The notes beneath the pieces are model-generated. The model was not told the DNA's origin. It did not search any database and saw nothing but the letters and a program-made list of their open reading frames with translations. The translations under genes were made by a program, and so were the position numbers. DNA of 64,000 nt from Puniceicoccales bacterium Verruco_02 (GTDB lineage Bacteria; Verrucomicrobiota; Verrucomicrobiia; Opitutales; Oceanipulchritudinaceae), in the NCBI GenBank assembly GCA_001604585.1, contig LVBW01000010.1, positions 1-64,000 of the forward strand, given 5' to 3'. The first letter of the stretch is position 1, and every line of letters starts with the position of its first letter. Below are positions 8,752-18,477 of the stretch, one piece after another.

Positions 8752-11199
8752 GTGGAAAACCTCGAAGTCAGTCTTAAGCTGCCGGACATCTGGCAACGGG
8801 ACGCTATACGTGCCCTCCGGGAGGGCTGCGACGTGGTGGTGGACGCGCCGACGGGCGCGGGCAAGACCTACATTTTTGAAATGCTCGTGGAAGGGGGCTG
8901 GCGGGGCAGTGCCGTCTATACCGTGCCCACCCGCGCCCTTGCCAACGACAAGCTGCTGGAGTGGCGGGCAAAGGGCTGGAACGTGGGCATATCCACGGGC
9001 GATGTGGTCGAGAACCCCGATGCCCCGGTCGTTGTGGCCACACTTGAGGCGCGCAAGGGGCAGTTTTTGCGCGGGGAGGGGCCTTCGCTCCTTGTTGTGG
9101 ACGAATACCAGATGGTGGCCGACCAGACAAGAGGCGTTAACTACGAGCTGGTCATCTCTCTGGCCCCGCAGCAGACTCGCCTCCTGCTTCTATCGGGCAG
9201 CGTGGGCAATCCTGCACGTGCCGTGGAGTGGCTTGGCAGGCTGGGGCGCCGGGCAGTGCTTGTAAGCTGTCGCGAGCGGCCCGTGCCGCTTGAGGAGATT
9301 ATGGCCGAGGCATTGCCCGACCATCTGCCTACGAGCATAAAGGGCACCTGGCCGCGCATAATAGGCCGCGCACTCCAGCAGGGTATGGCTCCGCTATTAG
9401 CCTTTGCCCCGCAGCGCAGGGCGGCAGAGGCCCTAGCCATGCAGCTAGCCCGCGCTCTGCCAGAGGACGAGCCGCTGGAGTTGACGCCCGAGCAGAAGCG
9501 CCTAGCCGGGGACACTCTTTCGCGGCTACTTCGCGCGCGCATAGCCTACCACCATTCGGGCCTAGACTATCGGCAGAGGGCGGGCCTTATCGAGCCTCTG
9601 GCCAAGGCCGGGCAGCTGCGCGTTGTGGTGGCGACGATGGGCCTTTCCGCGGGTATAAACTTTTCGCTCCGCAGCGTGCTCGTTACGGACCGTGCCTATC
9701 GTCACGGGGCGCAGACTCACCTTCTACGCCCCGACGAGCTGTTGCAGATGATGGGCAGGGCGGGGCGGCGCGGCCTCGACAAACGCGGCTACGTCATCGT
9801 TGCTCCGGGAAAACCCCGCCTTTCCGAGGCGCGGCCCATAATGCTACGGCGCACCACGCAGGTGGATTGGCCGAGTCTTATCGCCGTGATGGCGCAGGCG
9901 GCAGACATGGGCGAAGACCCCCGCGCTGCCGCTCTGGAACTGGCTGGCCGCTTATTCAGCCAGCGCACCGTTCCGCTGGGTCTCGAAAGCTTGTCCCGCC
10001 ATGTGGAAGTGGCCCCTGTTGCCAGCGCCCCATCAGCCCGCAGCGGATGTCAGAGCGTGGAGGAGATTCTATCGAGCGCAGGGGAATGGGAAAGGGCAAG
10101 AGCGCCGCGCCGCGCCCGCCTTGGCGACTGTCTTGCGCGAGGGCCGGAGGGCTGGGCGGAGGCCCTGAGCCTGCCGGGTGTTCTCGGGCAGGCCGGGCCG
10201 GGCAGGCTCTGCCGCCTTGGCGAGGAGCCTCTTGTCTATGGGCGGGAATTGCCCGTTGCCCGCTACGGCAAGGGGGACGAGGGAGACCTGGTCCTGACAA
10301 AGAGCCTTCTGCGCTCCTTGCGAGAGCTTGGCGATGCCGATGCCTCTGGCCGGGGCCGCACGCACTGGACCATCGAGGCGTTGGAAAAGCACATTGTGCC
10401 GCACTTACGCGCTCTTGGCGGAGGCGGGGAGTTCGCTGGCTGGGCAGACAGGGGCGACACCTTTTACGCGCTGATGGATTATTCGAAGTTGGAGGTTCCC
10501 GCCAGCGTGGACAGCCTGGGCGCGGCCTTGCTGGACCCGCCAAGGCGCACCCGGCAGGTGTTTTACGACCTGGCAGCAGGGCTGGGCGAGGAGTCCGCAG
10601 CGGCGGGCGGGGGCAGCCCGGCAGCCACATGGCTGAGGCTGGGCCTCATCGACAGCTCTGCGCGTCCCACTATGCGCGGGCGGCTCTTCAGCCTGTTCAA
10701 TCACGGAGAGGGCCTAGCCATAGCGGCGGCGCTGGAGGATCGAAGCTATCCGGTCGAGCAGCTAGTGTACGACCTTGCAAACCTGCGGGCCGGGCACCGC
10801 TTCGATCCCTACGACAAGGGCGCGGACCGCCTTGGCAACAGTTGCCGTGCCGCGTACGGAGAGATCAACTGCGAGGGCTACCTGAAAAAGGGCCTGCCAG
10901 AGACCTATGGCGAGGGCGCGGCAGAGCTTCTCATGCTGCTGGAGCGCCAGCCGGGCCGCATCGGCGAGATGACGGGCGAGGAACTTTCGAGCGGCGACAT
11001 CGAGCGCGCCCGCCTCGAATGGCGCAGCCTGCTCAACCATTGCGCCTGCGCCCAGAACCTCGACTGGGACCGCTGGCTGGCCTTGAAAAGGCAGGCCTCA
11101 TGGATGCTGGAGGCAATACCGGCGCCGAGGCCCTTCGATTTCCCCCCGCTTACCCAGTCCCAGAAGGTGCGCCACAAGAGCTTCATGCGCTTCGAGTAG
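8752..11199 (+). CDS. Ski2-like DExH superfamily 2 helicase
   Basis: An ATP-dependent nucleic-acid helicase of about 815 residues. Motifs in order: Walker A DAPTGAGKTY, motif II as VVDEYQM, motif III as LSGSVGNP, then YHHSGLDYRQR, VVVATMGLSAGINF and the arginine-finger motif QMMGRAGRRGLDKRG. The order and wording match the Ski2/Hel308 group, unusual in bacteria. The last 400 residues have no domain I recognise and may contact nucleic acid or a partner. The start is uncertain: in-frame ATGs at 8599 and 8629 exist, but TATAGT at 8670-8675 looks like a -10 element and would make the GTG at 8752 the first usable start. Role in DNA repair or RNA turnover is open. Confidence 0.75.
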   Translation: MENLEVSLKLPDIWQRDAIRALREGCDVVVDAPTGAGKTYIFEMLVEGGWRGSAVYTVPTRALANDKLLEWRAKGWNVGISTGDVVENPDAPVVVATLEARKGQFLRGEGPSLLVVDEYQMVADQTRGVNYELVISLAPQQTRLLLLSGSVGNPARAVEWLGRLGRRAVLVSCRERPVPLEEIMAEALPDHLPTSIKGTWPRIIGRALQQGMAPLLAFAPQRRAAEALAMQLARALPEDEPLELTPEQKRLAGDTLSRLLRARIAYHHSGLDYRQRAGLIEPLAKAGQLRVVVATMGLSAGINFSLRSVLVTDRAYRHGAQTHLLRPDELLQMMGRAGRRGLDKRGYVIVAPGKPRLSEARPIMLRRTTQVDWPSLIAVMAQAADMGEDPRAAALELAGRLFSQRTVPLGLESLSRHVEVAPVASAPSARSGCQSVEEILSSAGEWERARAPRRARLGDCLARGPEGWAEALSLPGVLGQAGPGRLCRLGEEPLVYGRELPVARYGKGDEGDLVLTKSLLRSLRELGDADASGRGRTHWTIEALEKHIVPHLRALGGGGEFAGWADRGDTFYALMDYSKLEVPASVDSLGAALLDPPRRTRQVFYDLAAGLGEESAAAGGGSPAATWLRLGLIDSSARPTMRGRLFSLFNHGEGLAIAAALEDRSYPVEQLVYDLANLRAGHRFDPYDKGADRLGNSCRAAYGEINCEGYLKKGLPETYGEGAAELLMLLERQPGRIGEMTGEELSSGDIERARLEWRSLLNHCACAQNLDWDRWLALKRQASWMLEAIPAPRPFDFPPLTQSQKVRHKSFMRFE

Positions 11200-11204
11200 G
11201 CCGA

Positions 11205-11987
11205 TTAGTAGCCGAGTGACCAGATCCCTTTGGCGTCTTTATGCAGTTGCAGGGTTTCGCCGAAGGCCTGCGACAGGGTGGCGGAACTTAGCACCTCTTT
11301 GAGCGGCCCTGCTGCCAGCACCCGGCCCTGCCTAAGCACCAGCGCGTGCGTGAACGCCGGAGTAATCTCCTCCACATGGTGGGTTACGAATACTATCGGC
11401 GGGGCCTCAGCTCTGGAAGCGGTCTGCTCGACAAATTCAAGAAAGCGCAGCCTGGCCACGGGGTCGAGGCCCGAGCAAGGCTCGTCCAGTATCAGCAGGC
11501 TGGGCCGGGCCATCAGGGCGCGGCATATCAGAACGCGCTGCCGTTCACCCTGCGAGAGCAGTTCCCAGCGGCGTTCCTTGAGAGCTTCCAGACCTGCCTC
11601 GCGAAGCAGTTGCAGGGCGCATTCAAGGTCGTCCTCCGAAGGGACTTCCCAAGGGTTCACTATTGCGCCCTTGCCGCTTGCCACGATGTCCAGAGCGCAG
11701 AAGCTAGGCACTATCATGCGCTTGACGCTGCTGCTTACTAGGCCCAGCCTCGCCCGCAGCTCCTGCCAGGGGTATTCGCCAAACACCTTGCCGCATACGC
11801 CCACATGGCCAGCACTGGGCGTAAGGTAGCCCGCAAGAACGGACAGTAGCGAGGTCTTGCCGGAGCCATTTGCGCCCAGAAGTACCCAGTTTTCGCCCCG
11901 GCGCACGCGCCAGTCCACGCCTTCCAGTATCAGGGTTCCGGCCCTGCGAACGCAGAGTCCTTGTAGGTCGATTACGTCCTGCATCAT
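11205..11987 (-). CDS. Orphan ABC transporter ATP-binding protein
   Basis: A single-domain ABC ATPase of 260 residues: Walker A GANGSGKTS, Q-loop region, signature LSQGERQR, Walker B LLILDEPCSGLD and the switch histidine in FVTHH. Wording resembles ModF/molybdate-type and similar lone ATPases. No permease or binding protein lies nearby, so it either works with a permease encoded elsewhere or is a non-transport ABC protein. It follows the 66-residue small protein on the same strand with a 27-nt gap, and the two probably share the promoter at 12224-12251. It is convergent with the helicase gene, 5 nt apart. Confidence 0.85.
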   Translation of the reverse strand: MMQDVIDLQGLCVRRAGTLILEGVDWRVRRGENWVLLGANGSGKTSLLSVLAGYLTPSAGHVGVCGKVFGEYPWQELRARLGLVSSSVKRMIVPSFCALDIVASGKGAIVNPWEVPSEDDLECALQLLREAGLEALKERRWELLSQGERQRVLICRALMARPSLLILDEPCSGLDPVARLRFLEFVEQTASRAEAPPIVFVTHHVEEITPAFTHALVLRQGRVLAAGPLKEVLSSATLSQAFGETLQLHKDAKGIWSLGY

Positions 11988-12014
11988 CGTATTGGCCGCG
12001 CTACCGGCATATTC

Positions 12015-12215
12015 CTAGCGCATTCTGCGCCTGTTTCCCTTGGGCTTACTTTCCATGAGCCAGTTCCAGAACCACATCCATATCCTGAAGGGCAGGGACA
12101 CGATGCGCCACAGCCAGTTGCGCGGGGATTTGCTCGCAATGGCGGGTTTTCGGTAGTCGCTCAGGTTAATGAGGGGCACCTGACGGGACTTTTGTTTGTA
12201 TCGGCGCCGGGACAT
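12015..12215 (-). CDS. Small basic protein with one membrane-like segment, unknown function
   Basis: A 66-residue protein starting MSRRRYKQKSRQ, Arg/Lys-rich at both ends, with an aromatic hydrophobic stretch (WLWRIVSLPFRIWMWFW) near residues 39-55 that could be a membrane anchor or amphipathic helix. The reading frame extends upstream to 12311, but a good promoter (TTGAGT, 16 nt, TATCCT) lies only 8 nt before the ATG at 12215 and fixes this start as a near-leaderless transcript. It precedes the ABC ATPase by 27 nt, so a joint role at the membrane is possible. I recognise no family. Confidence 0.55.
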   Translation of the reverse strand: MSRRRYKQKSRQVPLINLSDYRKPAIASKSPRNWLWRIVSLPFRIWMWFWNWLMESKPKGNRRRMR

Positions 12216-12223
12216 CAGGCCAG

Positions 12224-12251
12224 AGGATAGGGCCGCTGGGGCGGGACTCAA
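12224..12251 (-). promoter_or_regulatory. Promoter for the small protein and ABC ATPase genes
   Basis: On the minus strand TTGAGT (12251-12246) and TATCCT (12229-12224) are 16 nt apart. The -10 ends 8 nt before the ATG at 12215, so the mRNA should start at or next to the start codon. Confidence 0.55.
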
Positions 12252-12376
12252 GACGAGTGTTGAGGAAAAGAAGGGCGAGCCTTGGAGAGGCAGGCCCTTG
12301 CGCGTCGGCAAGTTTTGCTCTCCCTTAAGCAGAGTATTGCACCGGGGGCGAAAGCTATATCTATTCTCTTTCCCGT

Positions 12377-13195
12377 ATGACGTTTCTAGACAAACTCGAA
12401 AATAGCTGGAAAAGCAGCAAGTCCCTAGTGTGCGTGGGTTTGGACCCGGACCGCTCCCGCATACCCGAGCACCTTTCCAAGGATGCAGACGTCATATTCT
12501 CGTTCAACAAGGCCATAATCGACGCCACGGCGGACTTGGCCTGTGCCTTCAAGCCGCAGTTTGCCTACTATGCCGGTCAGAACGCCCTTGGCTCTTTGCG
12601 CAAGACCATCACCTATCTGCGTCAGAGCTATCCGGACATTCCCGTGATACTCGATGTCAAGCGCGGCGACATCGGCCCCACGGCCACGATGTATGCCCGC
12701 GAGGCCTTCGACATATACAAGGCCGACGCGGTCACGGTGAACCCGTACATGGGGGGCGATACTTTGCGTCCATTCCTAGAGGATGCCTCTCAGGGCGTGT
12801 TTGTTCTATGCCGCACGTCCAACCCCGGCTCTGTGGACTTTCAGGACCTGCGCGTGCAGGGCGACGGGCGCCGCCTCTTCGAGATAGTGGCGCACAAGGC
12901 GGCGAGCGAGTGGAACCACAACCGCAACGTGGCCCTTGTTGCCGGAGCCACTTTCCCGGAAGACCTTGGCTGCATCCGCTCGATCGTGGGCGACATGCCC
13001 TTGCTGGTGCCCGGAGTCGGTGCTCAGGGTGGAGAGGTTGCCGCAGTGTTGCGTCAGGGTTTGGACAGCCGCAAGGAGGGCCTCATCATCAATTCCTCGC
13101 GCGGAATCCTGTATGCGGGCAGGGGCACTGACTTTGCAAGCCGTGCAAGGGAGGCTACCATACTTCTGCGTGACGAGATTAACTCGCTGCGATAG
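12377..13195 (+). CDS. pyrF: Orotidine 5'-phosphate decarboxylase
   Basis: Catalyses the last step of UMP synthesis, decarboxylating OMP. The 272-residue length and the DVKRGDIGPTA signature, holding the catalytic Lys and Asp residues, place it in the longer, type 2 PyrF group. The N-terminal VCVGLDPD and C-terminal LVPGVGAQGGE segments also fit. A TATTCT hexamer at 12362-12367 lies 9 nt before the ATG with TTGCAC further upstream (spacer 19 nt), so the transcript may be nearly leaderless. It stands alone and is convergent with cmk. Confidence 0.95.
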   Translation: MTFLDKLENSWKSSKSLVCVGLDPDRSRIPEHLSKDADVIFSFNKAIIDATADLACAFKPQFAYYAGQNALGSLRKTITYLRQSYPDIPVILDVKRGDIGPTATMYAREAFDIYKADAVTVNPYMGGDTLRPFLEDASQGVFVLCRTSNPGSVDFQDLRVQGDGRRLFEIVAHKAASEWNHNRNVALVAGATFPEDLGCIRSIVGDMPLLVPGVGAQGGEVAAVLRQGLDSRKEGLIINSSRGILYAGRGTDFASRAREATILLRDEINSLR

Positions 13196-13215
13196 AGCAG
13201 GCCTTGATAAAGACT

Positions 13216-13875
13216 CTATGAGAGCATGGCCGCTATGTGCTCGATTACTTCGGGCAGGCTCATCTGGGAGTTGTTAACCCTTATGGCTCCTTCGGGGCAG
13301 GTCAGGGGGGCCGTTTTGCGGGTGGAGTCCAGCCTGTCGCGCTCTAAAATGGCGTCTGTCTGGCCGTCTTTGGCGCGGCGGGCGGCGCGGGTGGCTTCGT
13401 CCGCTTCGAGGAAGATTTTCAGTTCCGCATCGGGGAATATCACGCTGCCTATGTCGCGTCCTTCCATGACAAGGCCGCCGAAGCCCTTGGCAATGGCCAC
13501 GTTCTTCTGCCCGCGTTGGTATTCTTTCAGGGCTTCGCGTACAGCTGGCTGTGCGGCGTATTGGGATACGTTTGCGTTGACTGCGTCGCTGCGTAGGTCG
13601 GCGTCGGCGGGCACGCTGCCGTCCACGGTGATTTTTGCGTCACAGGCGGCAAGGTCCACTTCAGTGCCTAGGGGGTTATGCGAGAGCAGGGCGCGGATGG
13701 CGTTTGCATCACAGGCGGCCACCTTGTGGCGCAGGCAGAGTAGGGTGAGCGCACGGTAGTGCGAGCCGGTGTCCACATGCAGGTAGCGCAGGCGTGCGGC
13801 CAGGCCGCGCGCGGTGGAGGACTTGCCCGTGGCGGCGCCGCCGTCGATGGCGATGGTGGTGAAGGTGGGTGGCAT
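13216..13875 (-). CDS. cmk: Cytidylate kinase
   Basis: Phosphorylates CMP and dCMP to diphosphates with ATP. The 219-residue protein has the P-loop AIDGGAATGKSS at its start, HVDTGSHYRALT, the GRDIGSVIFPDA motif of the NMP-binding region, and a lid segment with RAARRAKDG. Length and motif order are standard. It lies downstream of aroA on the same strand with a 37-nt gap; the aroA-cmk pairing is common in bacteria and suggests one transcript. Confidence 0.95.
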   Translation of the reverse strand: MPPTFTTIAIDGGAATGKSSTARGLAARLRYLHVDTGSHYRALTLLCLRHKVAACDANAIRALLSHNPLGTEVDLAACDAKITVDGSVPADADLRSDAVNANVSQYAAQPAVREALKEYQRGQKNVAIAKGFGGLVMEGRDIGSVIFPDAELKIFLEADEATRAARRAKDGQTDAILERDRLDSTRKTAPLTCPEGAIRVNNSQMSLPEVIEHIAAMLS

Positions 13876-13912
13876 TGTGTGTCAGCTTCGCGTGTGTGGG
13901 TAGGGGCGTGGT

Positions 13913-15442
13913 TCAGGCGGCGGGGCTTTCGCTATGAGACTGTTTCCACGCGTCTTCGAGCACATCGAAGAAGTTTGGAAAGGTCTTGCCGCAGCACTTA
14001 GGGTCGCGGATGGCGAGCCAGGGTTTGCCGTCGCCCAATAGGTCGCGGCAGCCGAGTATGGCAAAGCTCATGGCGAAGCGGTGGTCGTGATAGGTGTCGA
14101 TTTCGATGCAGCCCGATGCGTTGCCAAGGCCGTTCGCGGCGTCTTCGCGGGCTTTGCGGGCGAGGGCTTTCATGGCGGCAAGGTCGGGCGTAACTTCGAG
14201 TGCGCCTTCTTCTTCGACTACGTGTTGGCCGAGTTTTTTAAGTTCGCGGGCCATAGCGGCGACGCGGTCTGTTTCCTGTTTGCGTGTGTGCGCAATGCCG
14301 CTGATGCGGGTCTTGCCTTCGAGCAGGGGCGTAAGGGCCGCAAGCGTAAGGAAGGTATCGGAGAAGGCTTCAAAGTCCGCAGTCACGCAGCGAGGGGTGA
14401 CGTCGGCGGGAAGGGATGTGCGGATGTCTTTGGGGCCATGCGGCCTTACGGAATTATCTTCATTAGTAAGTGATAGGCCGACATTTTCCAGCACTTTGAA
14501 ATAAGCAATGTCTCCCTGAAGTCTTCCCCACATACAAAGTTGAAGATACTTCACATTACAGGAGCCACCAGAAATTGTAGCTATTGGCAGAGAAAGAAAA
14601 TAGCTGGCAGCAGTAGCATCAGGTTCTATGGCGCAGTTTACTAGATCACCTTTTCTCTGTGTGTCTTCTTCGATTCTATAAATACCCCCGACTGAATGTG
14701 AAACGTTAACACCCAAGTCTTCATGCAGCATCTTTGCCGTCATTTCTACGAACGGCTCCGATACGGTCTTTCCCAAGAGACGCACTTCAAAGGGGCGTCC
14801 AAGTCCCGCAGCCATAATGAGCAGCGCGCTCAGAATCTGGCTGCTTTCTCTGGCATCGACCTCGACGTAATCCTTCGTAATCGGGGCCGTCTTCAGCGTG
14901 AATGGGATGCAGCCGGGGGTTTTGTGGAACGTAAACTGTGCTCCAAGCGATTCCAGCGCATCTGTCAGCCCCTTCATAGGGCGGCGGTACATGGCCTCGT
15001 CGCCATCGACATAAAACTCGCCCTCGGGCTGAAGACAGAGAAGGGCGGTAAGGAAGCGGGCGGCGGTACCGGCGTTGCCTACGTGCAGCGTTACGCCCTT
15101 GTGATTTGGGAAAATCACGTCCCCATCCAGTGGTAGAACGCCAATCTCGTCGCTGGTATCACTAAGGCACTTGGCTTCAGAATACTCTTCACGGATAGTG
15201 AAGTTCAGCTCAGAATCCACGTCGATTCGTCCAAACTTCCGTCCTAAGGTCATCAGGCATTGTTGCATGATGTAGGTGTCGCGGCTCTTTAAAGCTCCCC
15301 CTAGCACTGTCATTGAGTTCTTCAGCGCCCCGATTGCCAGCGCCCTGTTTGTTATGCTCTTGGAGCCGGGGACGCGCACCCTTGCCTTTGCTGGCTTTGT
15401 AAAGGGACGGATTGGCAGGACTGGCGGAAGCTGTGCGGACAT
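13913..15442 (-). CDS. aroA: 3-phosphoshikimate 1-carboxyvinyltransferase (EPSP synthase), long form
   Basis: Sixth step of the shikimate pathway, joining phosphoenolpyruvate to shikimate-3-phosphate. Recognised by GSKSITNRALAIGAL near the N-terminus, LHVGNAGTAARFLTALLCL, YRRPMKGLTDAL, and DHRFAMSFAILG near the C-terminus. At 509 residues it is about 80 longer than the usual 427. Extra sequence sits before GNAGTA and between the late DRVAAMA and DHRFAM segments. The gene body has a low-G+C patch: 14461-14700 counts to about 42%, against about 67% for 14101-14160 in the same gene. Reading frame and core motifs stay intact across it. Co-directional with cmk. Confidence 0.92.
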   Translation of the reverse strand: MSAQLPPVLPIRPFTKPAKARVRVPGSKSITNRALAIGALKNSMTVLGGALKSRDTYIMQQCLMTLGRKFGRIDVDSELNFTIREEYSEAKCLSDTSDEIGVLPLDGDVIFPNHKGVTLHVGNAGTAARFLTALLCLQPEGEFYVDGDEAMYRRPMKGLTDALESLGAQFTFHKTPGCIPFTLKTAPITKDYVEVDARESSQILSALLIMAAGLGRPFEVRLLGKTVSEPFVEMTAKMLHEDLGVNVSHSVGGIYRIEEDTQRKGDLVNCAIEPDATAASYFLSLPIATISGGSCNVKYLQLCMWGRLQGDIAYFKVLENVGLSLTNEDNSVRPHGPKDIRTSLPADVTPRCVTADFEAFSDTFLTLAALTPLLEGKTRISGIAHTRKQETDRVAAMARELKKLGQHVVEEEGALEVTPDLAAMKALARKAREDAANGLGNASGCIEIDTYHDHRFAMSFAILGCRDLLGDGKPWLAIRDPKCCGKTFPNFFDVLEDAWKQSHSESPAA

Positions 15443-15670
15443 TTACGCCCATGAAAACGATTTCCAGCCCCCTAGGCAAGGACTGGAAAGGCAGAGTCTC
15501 CACCCAGCGGCTCAAGGTGCCCGGAACTATGCTCAAGCTTGAAGCACAGGCGGGAACGGCAACCCATTACCCGCGCCGAAGGCCGACAACTACGAAAAAA
15601 GCACCAATTACGCCTCCGCATCTTAACATATCGCGGCGCAAGCTTGACCTTGGCCCTGAATTAGGACTCG

Positions 15671-17446
15671 ATGAAAAAACTTTACCCATCGAAGCCAATG
15701 GCCGAGGAAACGCCCCGGAACGAAAAGTCCGCCCCCCAAGACGTGGATATTGATCTTAGCAGCTTGAACGATCTGGCCCTTGGGCCTAGATGGAGCAGCG
15801 GGCCTGTGCCCGCCAACCAGCCACGACAGGACTTCCGCGAAGAGCGGGAACGTCCTGAACGCGGCTCCCGCCCCGCAAGAGGAATGGGACAAGGTCCGGC
15901 TCCGCGTCGCGACCGCCGTCCGCCTCAGCGCCCACAGGGAGAAGGCCCCGCCGATGCAGCCCGTCCGGCCCCCAGCGGCCAGCCGCGAGGCGAGCGTCCG
16001 CAGCGCGCCGATGGCAGGCCGCCTCGCGAGGACGGAGCGCCCCGCCGCGAAGGCGGCCCCCGCAGGGACGACCGCGGTCCGCGCCGCGAGTTTTCGCGAA
16101 GCGCCCCTCCGCCACCCTTCAAGCCCGTGGTGCAGGCAGCCTTCTACCCCGAGGAGAACCCATTCAAGCTCCTTTCGACGGCGATCAAAAATTCCGCCCG
16201 CACTTACGAACTCTTTGAAATCGCCCGCCTCATCCTCGAAAAGCCCGACCGCTTTGTCGTAGTGATGCACCCCCTGCCGGAAGCCCAGCCGCAGACGCTG
16301 TTCATATCCGTGCCGGACAACGTGCCCTTCCTTAGCGAAGACGCGGCCATGAGCCACGTATTCACCGCACACGCGGACAAGTTCTTCGAAATCGAGGAAG
16401 TGGAAGTTGACCCCCCGAAGGGCAACTTCCAGATAGTGAACCGCTGCGGAATAACTGGCGAACTGCTCGCCCCGCCCAACTATCACCGCTACCAGCAGAT
16501 TCTTCAGGCGCACTATTCGGCCCGCATAGGCAACATGCCCTACGAGCGCTTCCTCTCCCGCGTCGAAGGCGTGCGCGAGAAGGAGTCTATCGACCAGTGG
16601 GTGGAAAAGATGCGCAAGCAGACCCGCTACAAGCTCAAGGAAGCCATCGAAGGCGCCCCTTCGGAGTACGAAAGCATGGAAAGCGCCCGCTTCCAGCTCG
16701 TTCTCCACGCAAAGGAAAAGCTTGTCCGCGCCGTGGCCAACACCCGCTTTGAAGGCAAGCTGATCGAGCAGATGCCCGCCGGAGCGGTGCGCCAGAGCTT
16801 GGAAACCATACTCGAGGCTCAGCGCCGCTTCCCGCTCGACACAGCCAACAACCTGCGCGGCCGCCTGCGCCGCCTAGGCTTTAGCGTCTATAAGAAAGGC
16901 TCAAAGGGCATCTCCTACGTCTGCGCCATACGCCGCGCCTTCCGCAAGCCCGGTGAAGTGTTTGGCGAAAGCGTGCAGCAGCTAATCGAGTTCATCGAGG
17001 CGCACCCCGGCTTCCCAGCGAGCGAACTGCCCAAGCAGTACCTCGGCACCGAGATACCAGCCGAAGGCGAAACGGCTATGCCAGCCGAAGATCAGGAACG
17101 CCTGCGCCTATTGCGCAACGACCTGCGCTGGCTCATAACGAGCGGCTACGTCACCGAGTACAGCAACGGCAAGCTCTTTGCTCCGCCCCCGATGGAAGGC
17201 AGCGCGCCCTCCGACGACGAGCCGGACACAAAGGACATCCCCGGCGTGACAATCCCCGCCCCGCAGGTGGAGGCCCCGGCAGAGCCGAGCGCAGCCGCAG
17301 AGCAGCCCGAGGCCATCGAAGAAGCTCCCGAGCTGGTAACGGAAGCCGCTCCGGAAGCAGTTGAAACTACCGAAACTGTCGAAGTTACTGAAGCTGCTGA
17401 AGCGGTGGAAAGCCCCGCCGAAGAAGCCGCTGATAAGAGCGAATAG
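15671..17446 (+). CDS. Large unassigned protein with Arg-rich N-terminus and acidic C-terminal tail
   Basis: I do not recognise a named family. Of 591 residues, about 60-150 are an Arg/Pro/Gly-rich low-complexity region resembling RGG-type RNA-binding tails. About 155-510 form a folded core beginning FKPVVQAAFYPEENPF, with several helices (YELFEIARLILEKPDRFVVVMHP) and a later segment that may be a winged helix (RLRLLRNDLRWLITSGYVTEYSNGKLF). The last 80 residues are Glu/Ala/Thr-rich and acidic. No signal peptide. A Shine-Dalgarno-like AGGA lies 4 nt before the ATG at 15671; an internal ATG at 15698 is an alternative. A perfect 14-bp terminator follows, so it is a single-gene unit. Nucleic-acid binding is inferred from composition only. 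Confidence 0.7.
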   Translation: MKKLYPSKPMAEETPRNEKSAPQDVDIDLSSLNDLALGPRWSSGPVPANQPRQDFREERERPERGSRPARGMGQGPAPRRDRRPPQRPQGEGPADAARPAPSGQPRGERPQRADGRPPREDGAPRREGGPRRDDRGPRREFSRSAPPPPFKPVVQAAFYPEENPFKLLSTAIKNSARTYELFEIARLILEKPDRFVVVMHPLPEAQPQTLFISVPDNVPFLSEDAAMSHVFTAHADKFFEIEEVEVDPPKGNFQIVNRCGITGELLAPPNYHRYQQILQAHYSARIGNMPYERFLSRVEGVREKESIDQWVEKMRKQTRYKLKEAIEGAPSEYESMESARFQLVLHAKEKLVRAVANTRFEGKLIEQMPAGAVRQSLETILEAQRRFPLDTANNLRGRLRRLGFSVYKKGSKGISYVCAIRRAFRKPGEVFGESVQQLIEFIEAHPGFPASELPKQYLGTEIPAEGETAMPAEDQERLRLLRNDLRWLITSGYVTEYSNGKLFAPPPMEGSAPSDDEPDTKDIPGVTIPAPQVEAPAEPSAAAEQPEAIEEAPELVTEAAPEAVETTETVEVTEAAEAVESPAEEAADKSE

Positions 17447-17474
17447 CTTCTGCAAAAATAGCAAGATCTTGAAC

Positions 17475-17507
17475 AAGGGCCGGACAACGCTAGTTGTCCG
17501 GCCCTTT
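17475..17507. terminator. Bidirectional terminator with perfect 14-bp stem
   Basis: AAGGGCCGGACAAC at 17475-17488 pairs perfectly with 17493-17506 across the loop GCTA, followed by TTT. It lies between the convergent 591-residue protein gene and the UDP-xylose synthase gene. Confidence 0.85.
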
Positions 17508-17544
17508 GCCGTGTAAGAAATGTATCGGAACCAGTCCCCTTGCC

Positions 17545-18477
<933 letters not shown>

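Noticed and set aside
9867-11219. 450-codon frame overlapping the helicase in another phase
   Set aside because: Arg/Gly/Pro-rich composition typical of a shifted high-G+C frame; the helicase motifs are in the other phase.
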